DNA from: an uncultured Oscillospiraceae bacterium
GTDB taxonomy: Bacteria > Bacillota > Clostridia > UBA1212 > SIG427
DNA: 8,261 nt
Assembly (NCBI GenBank): GCA_902465325.1
Contig: CABQMV010000091.1
Coordinates: forward strand, 1 to 8,261
Reading direction: 5' to 3'
A program made the translations under genes and the position numbers. The notes beneath the pieces were generated by a model. The model ran no database searches, was not told the origin of the DNA, and saw only the letters and a program-made list of their open reading frames with translations. This document shows, one piece after another, positions 1 to 6,891 of this stretch. Position 1 is the first letter of the stretch, and each line of letters starts with the position of its first letter.

Positions 1-1286
1 TCCGCATGGCAGAACGGTATATAACAGACCGTTTTTTGCCGGATAAGGCTATTGATGTGATTGATGAGGCTTCCTCCCGGGCCAATTTAAAAAATACGGT
101 GCTCTGTAAGATTGGCCAGCTCAGAGATGAGCTTGCCTTGAATGCGAAGCGGCAGGAGACCCTTTCCAGTGCAGAAAATGAGGGTGCCGAAGACGAAGCG
201 GCACAGCTGGATAAATATAAAGAAATTGCTGAGTTAAAGAGCGAGCAGGTTCGTATAGAGAAAGAACTGGAGCTGTTAAAGAGCAAGGAATATGTCAGTC
301 TGGAATTTGATGATATTGCCGGTGTAATAGAAAATTGGACGGGAATACCGGTTCAGACAGTTTCACAGCAGGAGGCGGAACGGCTTCTGCAGCTGGAGAG
401 CAGACTTACTCAAAAGGTTATTGGGCAGGATAAGGCAGTCGTTGCCGTTGCAAAAGCCATCCGGAGGAACAGAAGTGGATTCCGGAAACGGTTTAAACCG
501 TCTTCCTTCATTTTTGTGGGGCCAACTGGTGTGGGGAAGACAGAGCTGGTTAAGCAGCTGACGGTGGAACTGTTTGGGACACAGGATGCTCTTGTGAGGC
601 TGGATATGTCCGAGTATATGGAAAAGCATACGGTTTCTAAGCTGATTGGTTCTCCTCCGGGCTATATCGGGTACGACGAAGCAGGACAGCTGACTGAAAA
701 AATCAGAAGAAGGCCTTATTCTGTTATTTTGCTGGATGAAATTGAAAAGGCTCATGAAGATGTGTTTAATATGCTACTGCAGATATTGGATGACGGAAGA
801 CTGACAGACAGTCAAGGAAGAACGGTTAATTTTGAAAATACGGTAATTATTATGACCTCCAACGCAGGGACTTCCCTTAAAAATTCTTCTATCGGGTTTG
901 CCGCCGACCAGTCAAGGGCAGATGAGGATGCGGCCCGGGAGGCTTTGAAACAGATTTTCAGACCGGAATTTCTGAACAGAATTGATGACATTATTGTATT
1001 CAACAGTCTGGACCCGGAGAGCATGAACCGGATAACGGGACTTATGCTGGAGGAAATTGTTTCTCAGTGCAGAGAAAAGGGGCTTGCCATTGAGATCGGC
1101 CATGAAGTGGTTTCCTATCTGAGTAAAGAAGGATTTGATGAAAAGTATGGGGCCAGGCCGTTGAGGCGTCTGATACAGAAATGTATAGAGGATGAATTGG
1201 CGGATATGTATTTGAAAGAGGAAATTCAGTCTGGAGACAGAATTTGTGTAACGATGAAAGAAGGAAGGGTTCACTTTGCAGTATAA
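1..1286 (+). CDS. clpC: Clp/Hsp100 ATPase, ClpC-like, C-terminal half (5' end outside window)
   Basis: This is the second half of an AAA+ unfoldase that feeds substrates to the ClpP protease in the cytoplasm. The reading frame is open to the left edge, and the first in-frame ATG (base 6) falls inside the conserved RYITDRFLPDKAID block at the end of the first ATPase domain, so it is not the start. Counting from that Met, a short coiled-coil middle domain spans about residues 30-95. It is much shorter than in ClpB, which argues for ClpC. The second ATPase domain has Walker A GPTGVGKT (172-179), Walker B ILLDEIEKAH (241-250), sensor-1 TSN (284-286), an arginine-finger region FRPEFLNRID (318-327) and sensor-2 GARPLRR (382-388). 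The tripeptide IGF (296-298) lies where ClpP-binding Clp ATPases carry their docking loop. The argJ start overlaps the end of this gene. ClpE or another clostridial Clp paralogue cannot be excluded because the N-terminal domain is missing. Confidence 0.9.
   Translation, partial: RMAERYITDRFLPDKAIDVIDEASSRANLKNTVLCKIGQLRDELALNAKRQETLSSAENEGAEDEAAQLDKYKEIAELKSEQVRIEKELELLKSKEYVSLEFDDIAGVIENWTGIPVQTVSQQEAERLLQLESRLTQKVIGQDKAVVAVAKAIRRNRSGFRKRFKPSSFIFVGPTGVGKTELVKQLTVELFGTQDALVRLDMSEYMEKHTVSKLIGSPPGYIGYDEAGQLTEKIRRRPYSVILLDEIEKAHEDVFNMLLQILDDGRLTDSQGRTVNFENTVIIMTSNAGTSLKNSSIGFAADQSRADEDAAREALKQIFRPEFLNRIDDIIVFNSLDPESMNRITGLMLEEIVSQCREKGLAIEIGHEVVSYLSKEGFDEKYGARPLRRLIQKCIEDELADMYLKEEIQSGDRICVTMKEGRVHFAV
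1261..1269 (+). promoter_or_regulatory. Ribosome binding site for argJ
   Basis: AAGGAAGGG lies inside the last codons of the Clp gene and ends 6 bases before a TTG codon. It supports the non-ATG start of argJ and an 11-bp overlap with the Clp gene, an arrangement typical of translational coupling. Confidence 0.65.
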
Positions 1287-2493
1287 AGTAATTGAGAACG
1301 GAGGCGTTACCTCTGCAGCAGGATATCGGGCGGCCGGTGTTGCCTGTGGGATTAAGGACGGGAAGAAAAAGGATCTGGCTCTGGTTGTAAGTGAAAGAAC
1401 CGCTGCCGCCGCCGGTATTTTTACCCGTAATGTAGTAAAGGGGCATTCCTTGCAGCTTACTATGGAGCAGCTGGGAAAAAACCGGTCGGCAGATGCTGTG
1501 GTTGTAAACAGCGGCTGTGCCAATGCCTGTGTTGGAGAAGCCGGTGAAGAGGCCGCCCGGCAGGTTGTCAGGCATGCTGCGGAAATTCTGGGGACAGATC
1601 CGTCCCGTATTCTGATCAATTCTACCGGCGTAATTGGACGGGTATTGGACTGGAAGGCAGCTGTACGAGGCTTGGATCTGGCTAAGGCACAGTTGTCTTC
1701 GGAGGGCGGTACCTGTGCTGAAGAAGCAATTATGACAACAGATACCGTAAAAAAGGAGTATGCTGTCTGTTTTCAGTTAGAGGGGAAGACGGTTACCATA
1801 GGCGGTATGGCGAAGGGCTCCGGCATGATTCACCCTAACATGGGTACAATGATTTCTGTTATTACAACGGATGCAGATGTTTCCGCAGAAATTTTGCAAG
1901 AGGCCTTGCGTAAGGTAGCGGACAGTACATATAATCGGGTTTCTGTAGACGGCGATACTTCTGTATGCGATATGACAGTCTTGCTGGCAAACGGTATGGC
2001 GGGCAATCAGAAAATAGACTGCCGTGAAAGCAGTGCCTGCCAACTTTTTACAGGGATGCTTCATGTTGTATGTGAACAGCTTGCCCGGATGCTGGCGAAG
2101 GACGGAGAAGGTGCTACAAAGCTGCTGGAGGTTCAGGTGGTAAACTGTTTGGATAAAGACAGGGCCTATCAAATTGCCTGCGCCATTGCCAAGTCTCCGC
2201 TGGTAAAAACTGCTGTGTTTGGACAGGATGCCAATTGGGGAAGAATTATTACTGCTGCGGGATATGCAGGGGTGGAATTTGATCCCAATAAGGTTGATGT
2301 ATGGATCGGCGATATTTTAACCTGTAAGGCCGGCTGTGCAGTGGATTTTGACGAGGGGGCTGCTTTAGCGGTACTGAGGCGCAGTGAGGTGACGGTCACG
2401 GTGGACTTCCATGACGGCAGTGCATGTGAACGCATGTGGACATGCGACTTTTCATATGATTATGTTAAGATCAATGGTTCGTACAGAACCTGA
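1276..2493 (+). CDS. argJ: ArgJ, glutamate/ornithine N-acetyltransferase
   Basis: ArgJ transfers the acetyl group from N-acetylornithine to glutamate, releasing ornithine in the cyclic arginine pathway; many homologues also use acetyl-CoA to acetylate glutamate. The 405-residue length is normal for the family. Visible hallmarks are NSGCANAC (78-85), the oxyanion-hole region STGVIG (116-121), the self-cleavage block KGSGMIHPNMGTM (180-192), SVDGDTS (223-229), DGEGATKL (276-283) and the C-terminal YVKINGSYRT. The family is made as one chain that cuts itself just before a Thr, which becomes the catalytic N-terminus of the beta chain; here that is Thr191. The residue before it is Gly190, where Ala is usual. 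The start is TTG, chosen because of the ribosome binding site ahead of it and the conserved N-terminus. No other arginine gene is visible nearby, so argJ appears to be outside an argCJBD cluster, or the cluster is broken up. Whether it is mono- or bifunctional cannot be told from the sequence. Confidence 0.95.
   Translation: MQYKVIENGGVTSAAGYRAAGVACGIKDGKKKDLALVVSERTAAAAGIFTRNVVKGHSLQLTMEQLGKNRSADAVVVNSGCANACVGEAGEEAARQVVRHAAEILGTDPSRILINSTGVIGRVLDWKAAVRGLDLAKAQLSSEGGTCAEEAIMTTDTVKKEYAVCFQLEGKTVTIGGMAKGSGMIHPNMGTMISVITTDADVSAEILQEALRKVADSTYNRVSVDGDTSVCDMTVLLANGMAGNQKIDCRESSACQLFTGMLHVVCEQLARMLAKDGEGATKLLEVQVVNCLDKDRAYQIACAIAKSPLVKTAVFGQDANWGRIITAAGYAGVEFDPNKVDVWIGDILTCKAGCAVDFDEGAALAVLRRSEVTVTVDFHDGSACERMWTCDFSYDYVKINGSYRT
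2431..2446 (+). repeat. Short inverted repeat within the 3' end of argJ
   Basis: CGCATGT and ACATGCG are perfect 7-base complements separated by GG, with a further TGCATGT copy at 2421-2427. It encodes part of the ArgJ C-terminal region. It could fold into a small hairpin (6-bp stem, 4-base loop), but only a short T-run follows, so it is a weak terminator candidate. It may be chance. Confidence 0.3.
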
Positions 2494-2502
2494 GGCGGGG
2501 GA
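2494..2502 (+). promoter_or_regulatory. Ribosome binding site deciding the helD start
   Basis: GGCGGGGGA immediately follows the argJ stop and sits 4 bases before a GTG. It is an imperfect site, but it is the only purine-rich stretch near the candidate starts. The alternative ATG at 2474 lies inside argJ and has no comparable site ahead of it. Confidence 0.5.
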
Positions 2503-2506
2503 TAAC

Positions 2507-4537
2507 GTGGAATACGATAGAAATACCATAGAGGAGGAACAGCAGTATGCTTTGGAGGCAAAGGCTGCTGTAAGCAGATGCACAGAGAAGGAACTTTCCC
2601 GGCTGAAGGAAAAACGGGAAAGTATTCTGGAAGAGCGTAAATATTTTATTGATTACTTCTATGAATTGAAGGAGGATGAAAGACGGGATCTGCTGGAAAA
2701 TGAATTCCTGGATACAAAGACGTACGAAAATACATTAAATGATTTGGCCAGGCTGAGTAAGCAGCAACAGGAACCGTACTTTGCCCGTTTTGATTTTTGT
2801 GAAGAAGGCGAGAGCCGGGAAAAATACTATATAGGGATTCATACGGTAGCAGATCCCTTGGACGGACGGATTGTTATTTATGACTGGCGGGCACCAGTTG
2901 CTTCTTTATATTATGAGTATGAACCGGGACCGGCCTTTTATAAGGCGCCCGGCGGGCAGGTAAACGGAGAACTGCTGCTGAAGAGAAGGTATGTTTTCAA
3001 AAAAGGGGAATTAAAGAGCTTCTCCGATATTACTATGCCCTCGGATGATGAGCTGTTAACGGAAGTGCTCAGTCAAAAAAGCGAGTCTCATATGAAAACG
3101 ATCCTCCAGACCATACAGAAGGAACAGCACCGGATTATCCGGGACTATATTGAGGGAGTATCCGTCATACAGGGCTGTCCGGGCAGCGGAAAATCTTCAG
3201 TGGCGCTGCACAAAGCTGCCTATGTACTGTACTGCTTTCGTGAGCGGCTGAAAACTCAAAAAATTGCAGTGATATCCCCCAATCCTGTGTTTGCAGAATA
3301 TATTTCTTCTGTTCTGCCAGACTTAGGAGAAGAAAACGTAGAGACCGTATTGGCAGAGGATATTGTAGCTTCTTGCCTGAATGGGGAAGACGATGTGAAA
3401 TATCTGGACCGTGCCGCCACTAATGAGCTGTTTATGAAAGGCGCGCGGCCGGATGTGGAGGATAAGAGCACGGAGGCCTTCCGCCTTCGGATTCTTCGTT
3501 ATGCAAAGGAACTAGAGGAAAGTATTTTTATTCCGTCGGATTTAATTTTGGACGACGGTACTCTGTGTATGTCGGCTGAGGAAATCGGACGTCTGTTCTA
3601 TGAAGAAATGAAAGGGACCCCGCTTCTGAAGAGGGCGGACCGTGTGTCACGCTACATTTGTGAAAAGAAAAAGTATACCTCTTATGAGATGAAGGAATAT
3701 GTATACGGTCTTGTGGATGCTATGATGAAGAGTCTCTATCTGTCTGAGCTGTACCGGATGATGTTCAGTGCCCAGGAGGAGCCCGCTTCTTTTACCTGGG
3801 AGGACGGCTGTGCCATAGCCCTGCTTAAAATTTTGCTGAAGGGGATAGAAACAGAATACTCTGTGTTTTACTTGATTGCAGATGAGGCCCAGGATTTTAC
3901 GCCTGTTTTTCTGGAAATTCTGAATCGGAGATACAGGGGCTGCAATATGCTGTTTGTAGGGGACCGGGATCAGCTGGTTTTTGAAAACAGCGGCAATTAT
4001 CGGGAGGATATCCAGCGCATTCTTACAAAAAAGCCTTACCGGGAATACTCTTTAAACACGAACTATCGCTCCACTGCCCAGATCATGGATTTTGCTCTGA
4101 AGATTATGGGCAGAGACAGTGCTCAGAAGGAAGCGCTGTGTGTCCGGCAGGGAGAAGCGCCGCAGGTGCGGATTGTAGATCCGAAGCATATGGGCCAGGC
4201 TGTTTCTGAATATATTCAGGAGATGGTATCTAAAGGCTATGAAAATATTGCGGTGCTGTGTAAGTCACAGGAGGAAGCTCAGCTGGTCAGAAGCAGTCTC
4301 CGGCTGCCGCTTTCCTATATAAACAGTACTAATTTAAAAGTGTTGCCCATATATATGGCAAAGGGGCTGGAGTTCGATGCTGTGGCGGTCTGGGACGTGA
4401 ATAAAACCCGCTATGAAAGAGAGAATGACAGGAACCTATTGTATACAGCTGTGACAAGGGCTATGCATCAGGTTGTCCTTTTCAGCAGCGGGGAGCCAAC
4501 CGTTTTTTTACAATTTGTTAATACAAAGTTGTTTTGA
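2507..4537 (+). CDS. helD: HelD-like superfamily 1 (UvrD-type) ATPase/helicase
   Basis: HelD proteins of Gram-positive bacteria bind RNA polymerase and use ATP-driven movement to release stalled or inactive complexes from DNA. With the GTG start the protein is 676 residues. A charged, coiled-coil-prone N-terminal arm (about 1-75) matches the HelD segment that enters the polymerase secondary channel. DWRAPVASLYY (126-136) is a HelD signature. ATPase motifs follow: Walker A GCPGSGKS (223-230), Walker B/motif II DEAQD (459-463), motif III GDRDQ (485-489), motif IV NYRS (519-522), motif V YMAKGLEFD (616-624) and motif VI LLYTAVTRA (644-652). A large non-helicase insertion between Walker A and motif II (about 300-440) is also expected for HelD. 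The open frame extends back to 2411, but that part overlaps argJ and resembles no HelD N-terminus. The 13-bp gap after argJ suggests co-transcription. UvrD, PcrA or RecB-type repair helicases are less likely, given the N-terminal arm and the DWRAP motif. Confidence 0.88.
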   Translation: MEYDRNTIEEEQQYALEAKAAVSRCTEKELSRLKEKRESILEERKYFIDYFYELKEDERRDLLENEFLDTKTYENTLNDLARLSKQQQEPYFARFDFCEEGESREKYYIGIHTVADPLDGRIVIYDWRAPVASLYYEYEPGPAFYKAPGGQVNGELLLKRRYVFKKGELKSFSDITMPSDDELLTEVLSQKSESHMKTILQTIQKEQHRIIRDYIEGVSVIQGCPGSGKSSVALHKAAYVLYCFRERLKTQKIAVISPNPVFAEYISSVLPDLGEENVETVLAEDIVASCLNGEDDVKYLDRAATNELFMKGARPDVEDKSTEAFRLRILRYAKELEESIFIPSDLILDDGTLCMSAEEIGRLFYEEMKGTPLLKRADRVSRYICEKKKYTSYEMKEYVYGLVDAMMKSLYLSELYRMMFSAQEEPASFTWEDGCAIALLKILLKGIETEYSVFYLIADEAQDFTPVFLEILNRRYRGCNMLFVGDRDQLVFENSGNYREDIQRILTKKPYREYSLNTNYRSTAQIMDFALKIMGRDSAQKEALCVRQGEAPQVRIVDPKHMGQAVSEYIQEMVSKGYENIAVLCKSQEEAQLVRSSLRLPLSYINSTNLKVLPIYMAKGLEFDAVAVWDVNKTRYERENDRNLLYTAVTRAMHQVVLFSSGEPTVFLQFVNTKLF

Positions 4538-4543
4538 TTTTGC

Positions 4544-4572
4544 TTGACTTGTAGAAGGAAATTTTTTAGCAT
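4544..4572 (+). promoter_or_regulatory. Sigma-A-type promoter candidate for the lipoprotein gene
   Basis: TTGACT (4544-4549, 5 of 6 to the -35 consensus) is followed after 17 bases by TAGCAT (4567-4572, 4 of 6 to the -10 consensus). The site lies 7 bp past the helD stop and would place transcription start near base 4579, giving a leader of about 40 bases. No hairpin terminator separates it from helD, so read-through from the upstream operon is also possible. Confidence 0.5.
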
Positions 4573-4607
4573 ATATACAGCAAGATAAAGCATTTAAAAT
4601 TCGTTTT

Positions 4608-4613
4608 GGAGGG
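4608..4613 (+). promoter_or_regulatory. Ribosome binding site deciding the lipoprotein start
   Basis: GGAGGG lies 7 bases before the GTG at 4621. The earlier in-frame TTG at 4606 overlaps this site and would be translated through it, so GTG 4621 is the better start. Confidence 0.75.
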
Positions 4614-4620
4614 ATATTTT

Positions 4621-5259
4621 GTGCATATTAAGAAAGTTTTAAAAGCAGTCATAACAGGATGTCTTGCGGGCATTATGGTTTTCAGCTTTTTTGGCTGCAA
4701 GGAGGAGGAAGTAATCAATTCCCGCCTTCCTAAGCAGTATGAGAATTGGGTTTACTATTTTGATCAAGGATTCAAAGAAGGCTGGACACTGACAGGTGAG
4801 GAAGACGGCAAGTATACCAACGAAAAGGAAGCTTTGGTTGTTCGTTTAACCAAGAATTCTGATCCTACTTCCGGTAGATATTCCGTATATAAGCAGAAGG
4901 AACATGATTTGATTCCTATGACAAGTTCGCTTCAGGCTACTTATAAGCTGGTTACCGATCCCGAGTGTGAGTTGTATTTTAATACAAGAATGGGTGTAAG
5001 GGAGAATTTTAAAATTACCAATGCGGAGCCGCTTTCTATTGTATATAATGGTTACCAGTTCTTTTCGGCTACATATACTTTTACAGAGGATGGCGTAGAT
5101 TGGCAGGGTCAGTTCTATCTGTTAATGCATTCCAGACAGTACTATGTAATTGCGTATGAGGCGGCTGTTGCAAAATGGGCAGAGTTTGAGCCTGATTTTC
5201 TTGATATGATTAAAGACTGGTGGGCAAAGGGTTACGAGTCTGATGACAGCGTTTCCTAA
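4621..5259 (+). CDS. Predicted lipoprotein of unknown function
   Basis: I do not recognise a named family with confidence. The 212-residue protein opens with MHIKKVLK, a hydrophobic stretch (about 9-25) and Cys26, followed by KEEE, the layout of a lipoprotein signal peptide cut before Cys26 and anchored in the outer face of the membrane. The residues before the Cys are F-F-G, where a Leu/Val/Ile at -3 is usual, so lipidation is likely rather than certain. The mature part is soluble, rich in aromatic and acidic residues, and ends in a Trp/Tyr-rich segment (DMIKDWWAKGYES). The alternation of beta-like segments with a late QYYVIAYEA strand and a terminal helix recalls PsbP-like small lipoproteins of clostridia, but this is only an impression. 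It has its own candidate promoter upstream and a strong terminator 24 bp downstream, so it may form a single-gene unit. Confidence 0.75.
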   Translation: MHIKKVLKAVITGCLAGIMVFSFFGCKEEEVINSRLPKQYENWVYYFDQGFKEGWTLTGEEDGKYTNEKEALVVRLTKNSDPTSGRYSVYKQKEHDLIPMTSSLQATYKLVTDPECELYFNTRMGVRENFKITNAEPLSIVYNGYQFFSATYTFTEDGVDWQGQFYLLMHSRQYYVIAYEAAVAKWAEFEPDFLDMIKDWWAKGYESDDSVS

Positions 5260-5283
5260 GGAAATTTAGTGAAAGAATGATAT

Positions 5284-5316
5284 AAAAAGGCCGCTCTTAT
5301 ATGAGCGGCCTTTTTT
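5284..5316 (+). terminator. Intrinsic terminator after the lipoprotein gene
   Basis: The 8-bp GC-rich stem GGCCGCTC / GAGCGGCC (5289-5296 with 5303-5310) has a six-base loop TTATAT. It is extended by five A-T pairs and ends in TTTTTT (5311-5316). The A-run on the left side also makes it potentially bidirectional. It ends 21 bp before the ATG of the next gene. Confidence 0.92.
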
Positions 5317-5337
5317 GGCGGAGAAGGTGAGACCTGC

Positions 5338-6159
5338 ATGGTAACGTTCACAGTATCGGAAAAAGAAAATGGACGGAGGCTGGACAGAGTTATCCGGGAG
5401 AGATATCCGGAGGTTGGGAGAGATCTTCTTTTTAAACTTTTGAGAAAAAAGGATATCCGTGTAAATGGAAATCGGACAGGAGAAAATATTCTGCTGTTTT
5501 GTAACGACAGGGTTTCGGTATATGTGAAACTTGCAAGACATTATCGCGTGATTTATGAAAACAGCGATCTGCTTGTGGTTTCAAAGGAACAGGGAATTCC
5601 TGTGCAGTCTGATGGAAATCTGGAGTGCAGTTTATTAGAGGAAATCCGGGCGGACTTTGGAGAGAACTGTAAGCTGTGCCATCGGATCGACAGAAATACC
5701 GGCGGAATCGTTGTATTTGCTAAAAACAGTGAGACAGAAGCGCAATGGCTGCGCCGTTTTCGAGAGGGGCAGGTACAAAAATATTACAGCTGTATCGTAC
5801 AGGGAAAAATGCCGGAACAAGAGGCCATTGAAGCTGCGTGGCTTTTTAAGGATAATAAGAAAAGCAGAGTGTATATATATGGTGAGAAGAGGACGGGCGC
5901 CCGCCCCATACGCACTGGTTATCGGGTGGAGCGCTATGACAGTGAGAATAATGTATCTTATCTGAGAGTCAGACTGTATACGGGGCGCACTCATCAAATA
6001 AGAGCGCATTTGGCCTATTTGGGGCATCCCATTGTGGGAGATGGAAAATATGGGGTCTTGGATACTAAGCGCGGACTGGGGCTCCGTTTTCAGGCTCTCT
6101 GGGCAAGTGAAATCGAGACGGAGCTTTTTTTCTTAAAAGATCCGCCTCGGTTCCGTTAG
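5338..6159 (+). CDS. RluA-family rRNA pseudouridine synthase (RluC/RluD-like)
   Basis: Enzymes of this family isomerise specific uridines to pseudouridine, usually in 23S rRNA during ribosome assembly. The protein is 273 residues, slightly shorter than the usual 300 or so. An S4-type RNA-binding domain occupies about residues 10-62 (LDRVIRERYPEV to the RVSVYV strand). The catalytic domain starts near 70 (YRVIYENSDLLVVSKEQGIPV). HRIDRNTGG (115-123) contains the catalytic Asp118, KYY (148-150) supplies the conserved Tyr, and LYTGRTHQIRAHLAYLGHPIVGD (213-235) is the conserved RluA core motif. AGAAGGTGA at 5322-5330, 7 bases before the ATG, supports the start. A strong terminator stands directly upstream with no room for a promoter between, so expression must come from read-through or from a promoter overlapping the hairpin region. 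The target uridine cannot be assigned from sequence alone. Confidence 0.92.
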   Translation: MVTFTVSEKENGRRLDRVIRERYPEVGRDLLFKLLRKKDIRVNGNRTGENILLFCNDRVSVYVKLARHYRVIYENSDLLVVSKEQGIPVQSDGNLECSLLEEIRADFGENCKLCHRIDRNTGGIVVFAKNSETEAQWLRRFREGQVQKYYSCIVQGKMPEQEAIEAAWLFKDNKKSRVYIYGEKRTGARPIRTGYRVERYDSENNVSYLRVRLYTGRTHQIRAHLAYLGHPIVGDGKYGVLDTKRGLGLRFQALWASEIETELFFLKDPPRFR

Positions 6160-6167
6160 AAAAGTGG

Positions 6168-6821
6168 TCAATTGGCAAAAAGCTGTACAAATACCTGACC
6201 GTATATAGGGCTGTTATAGACGCCGATTCCTGTTCTGGTGTAGTTTTCGCTGAGAATGTTTGCTTTTTGGGCTTCTGTGTTCATCCAGGAGTAAAAAGCG
6301 CCTTCTGCTGTGGTATTGCCCGCCAGATTTTCTGCAGCCTTGTCAAATACCAGGCCACAGCTCTTCAGCATTTCAAAAGGACTGCCCAGCACTTCGGAAT
6401 GATGAGAAAAATAGTTGTTCTGCACCATATCCACTGCCTTTGTATAGGCGGCGCCGCAAAGCTCCTTGTCATAGGTCAGTGCGTTCAATCCTGCGCTTTC
6501 TCTGGCCTGGTTGGTCAGGGTAAAGATGCTTTCCCCCATAGAATCAGAGACGGCAACCGTGTCTGTAGAGACTCCGGTTTTCTCCATGCAACCTACTTTT
6601 CCAGTATCCGTGTTGTATACAATGTACCAATTGTCAACTTCCCCATATACCTGTAAATCGGCTTGTCCGTCTACTGTTTCTACAACAGAATAGTTTGATC
6701 CGGGACCGCTGTACATAACGCCCTGCTGCGGCATTTCATCAGCATGAATGCCCAGTGTCCAGGTAAACAGCAGTAGAGTAAGAATCATAAACATTGAAAT
6801 TATTCTGTTTTTATCATACAT
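6168..6821 (-). CDS. Secreted SH3 plus CAP (SCP/YkwD-like) domain protein
   Basis: The protein has 217 residues. MYDKNRIIS followed by a hydrophobic run (8-25) and a likely cut after GIHA (24-27) form a signal peptide, so it should act outside the membrane. A bacterial SH3-like segment follows (about 33-80, with MYSGPGSNYSVVETV and a late KVGCMEK), a type that often binds cell wall peptides. A CAP domain fills the rest: LTNQARESAGLNAL (102-115), NNYFSHHS (135-142), GSPFEMLKSCG (146-156), AENLAGN (163-169), ANIL (187-190) and TGIGVY to the end. His140 and Glu164 of the usual CAP cavity are present, but the His expected before xxNIL is Gln185. The start is supported by GGAGG (complement of 6832-6836), 10 bases upstream. 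The function of bacterial CAP proteins is largely unknown; wall or spore-coat association is common in the YkwD group. The gene follows the DeoR-type regulator after 70 bp and converges on the pseudouridine synthase gene. Confidence 0.87.
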   Translation of the reverse strand: MYDKNRIISMFMILTLLLFTWTLGIHADEMPQQGVMYSGPGSNYSVVETVDGQADLQVYGEVDNWYIVYNTDTGKVGCMEKTGVSTDTVAVSDSMGESIFTLTNQARESAGLNALTYDKELCGAAYTKAVDMVQNNYFSHHSEVLGSPFEMLKSCGLVFDKAAENLAGNTTAEGAFYSWMNTEAQKANILSENYTRTGIGVYNSPIYGQVFVQLFAN

Positions 6822-6861
6822 AACAAATCAACCTCCATAAAATTTATAGAGATAGTATTGG

Positions 6862-6878
6862 TAAAATACAGAATTTTA
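6862..6878 (-). repeat. AT-rich inverted repeat upstream of the CAP gene
   Basis: TAAAAT and ATTTTA flank ACAGA in the 70-bp gap between the regulator and the CAP gene. It is too weak to call a terminator; it could be an operator or chance in AT-rich DNA. No convincing -35/-10 pair for the CAP gene is seen here, although a TACTAT hexamer occurs on the minus strand at 6853-6858. Confidence 0.25.
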
Positions 6879-6891
6879 TTCGCCTGTTATT

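Noticed and set aside
6..8. ATG at base 6 as the start of the Clp protein
   Set aside because: It lies within the conserved end of the first ATPase domain, and the frame remains open to the window edge, so the gene is simply cut by the window.
912..1619. Long open frames on the minus strand across the Clp/argJ junction (912-1619 and 1042-1575)
   Set aside because: They are antisense to two well-conserved genes and their composition looks like reverse-frame noise rather than a protein.
2411..2506. Extended N-terminus for the HelD-like protein
   Set aside because: It overlaps the conserved C-terminus of ArgJ, does not resemble HelD, and a purine-rich site precedes the later GTG at 2507.
5657..5965. 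Alternative plus-strand open frame of 102 codons within the pseudouridine synthase gene
   Set aside because: It is out of frame with the conserved catalytic motifs and has no resemblance to known proteins.
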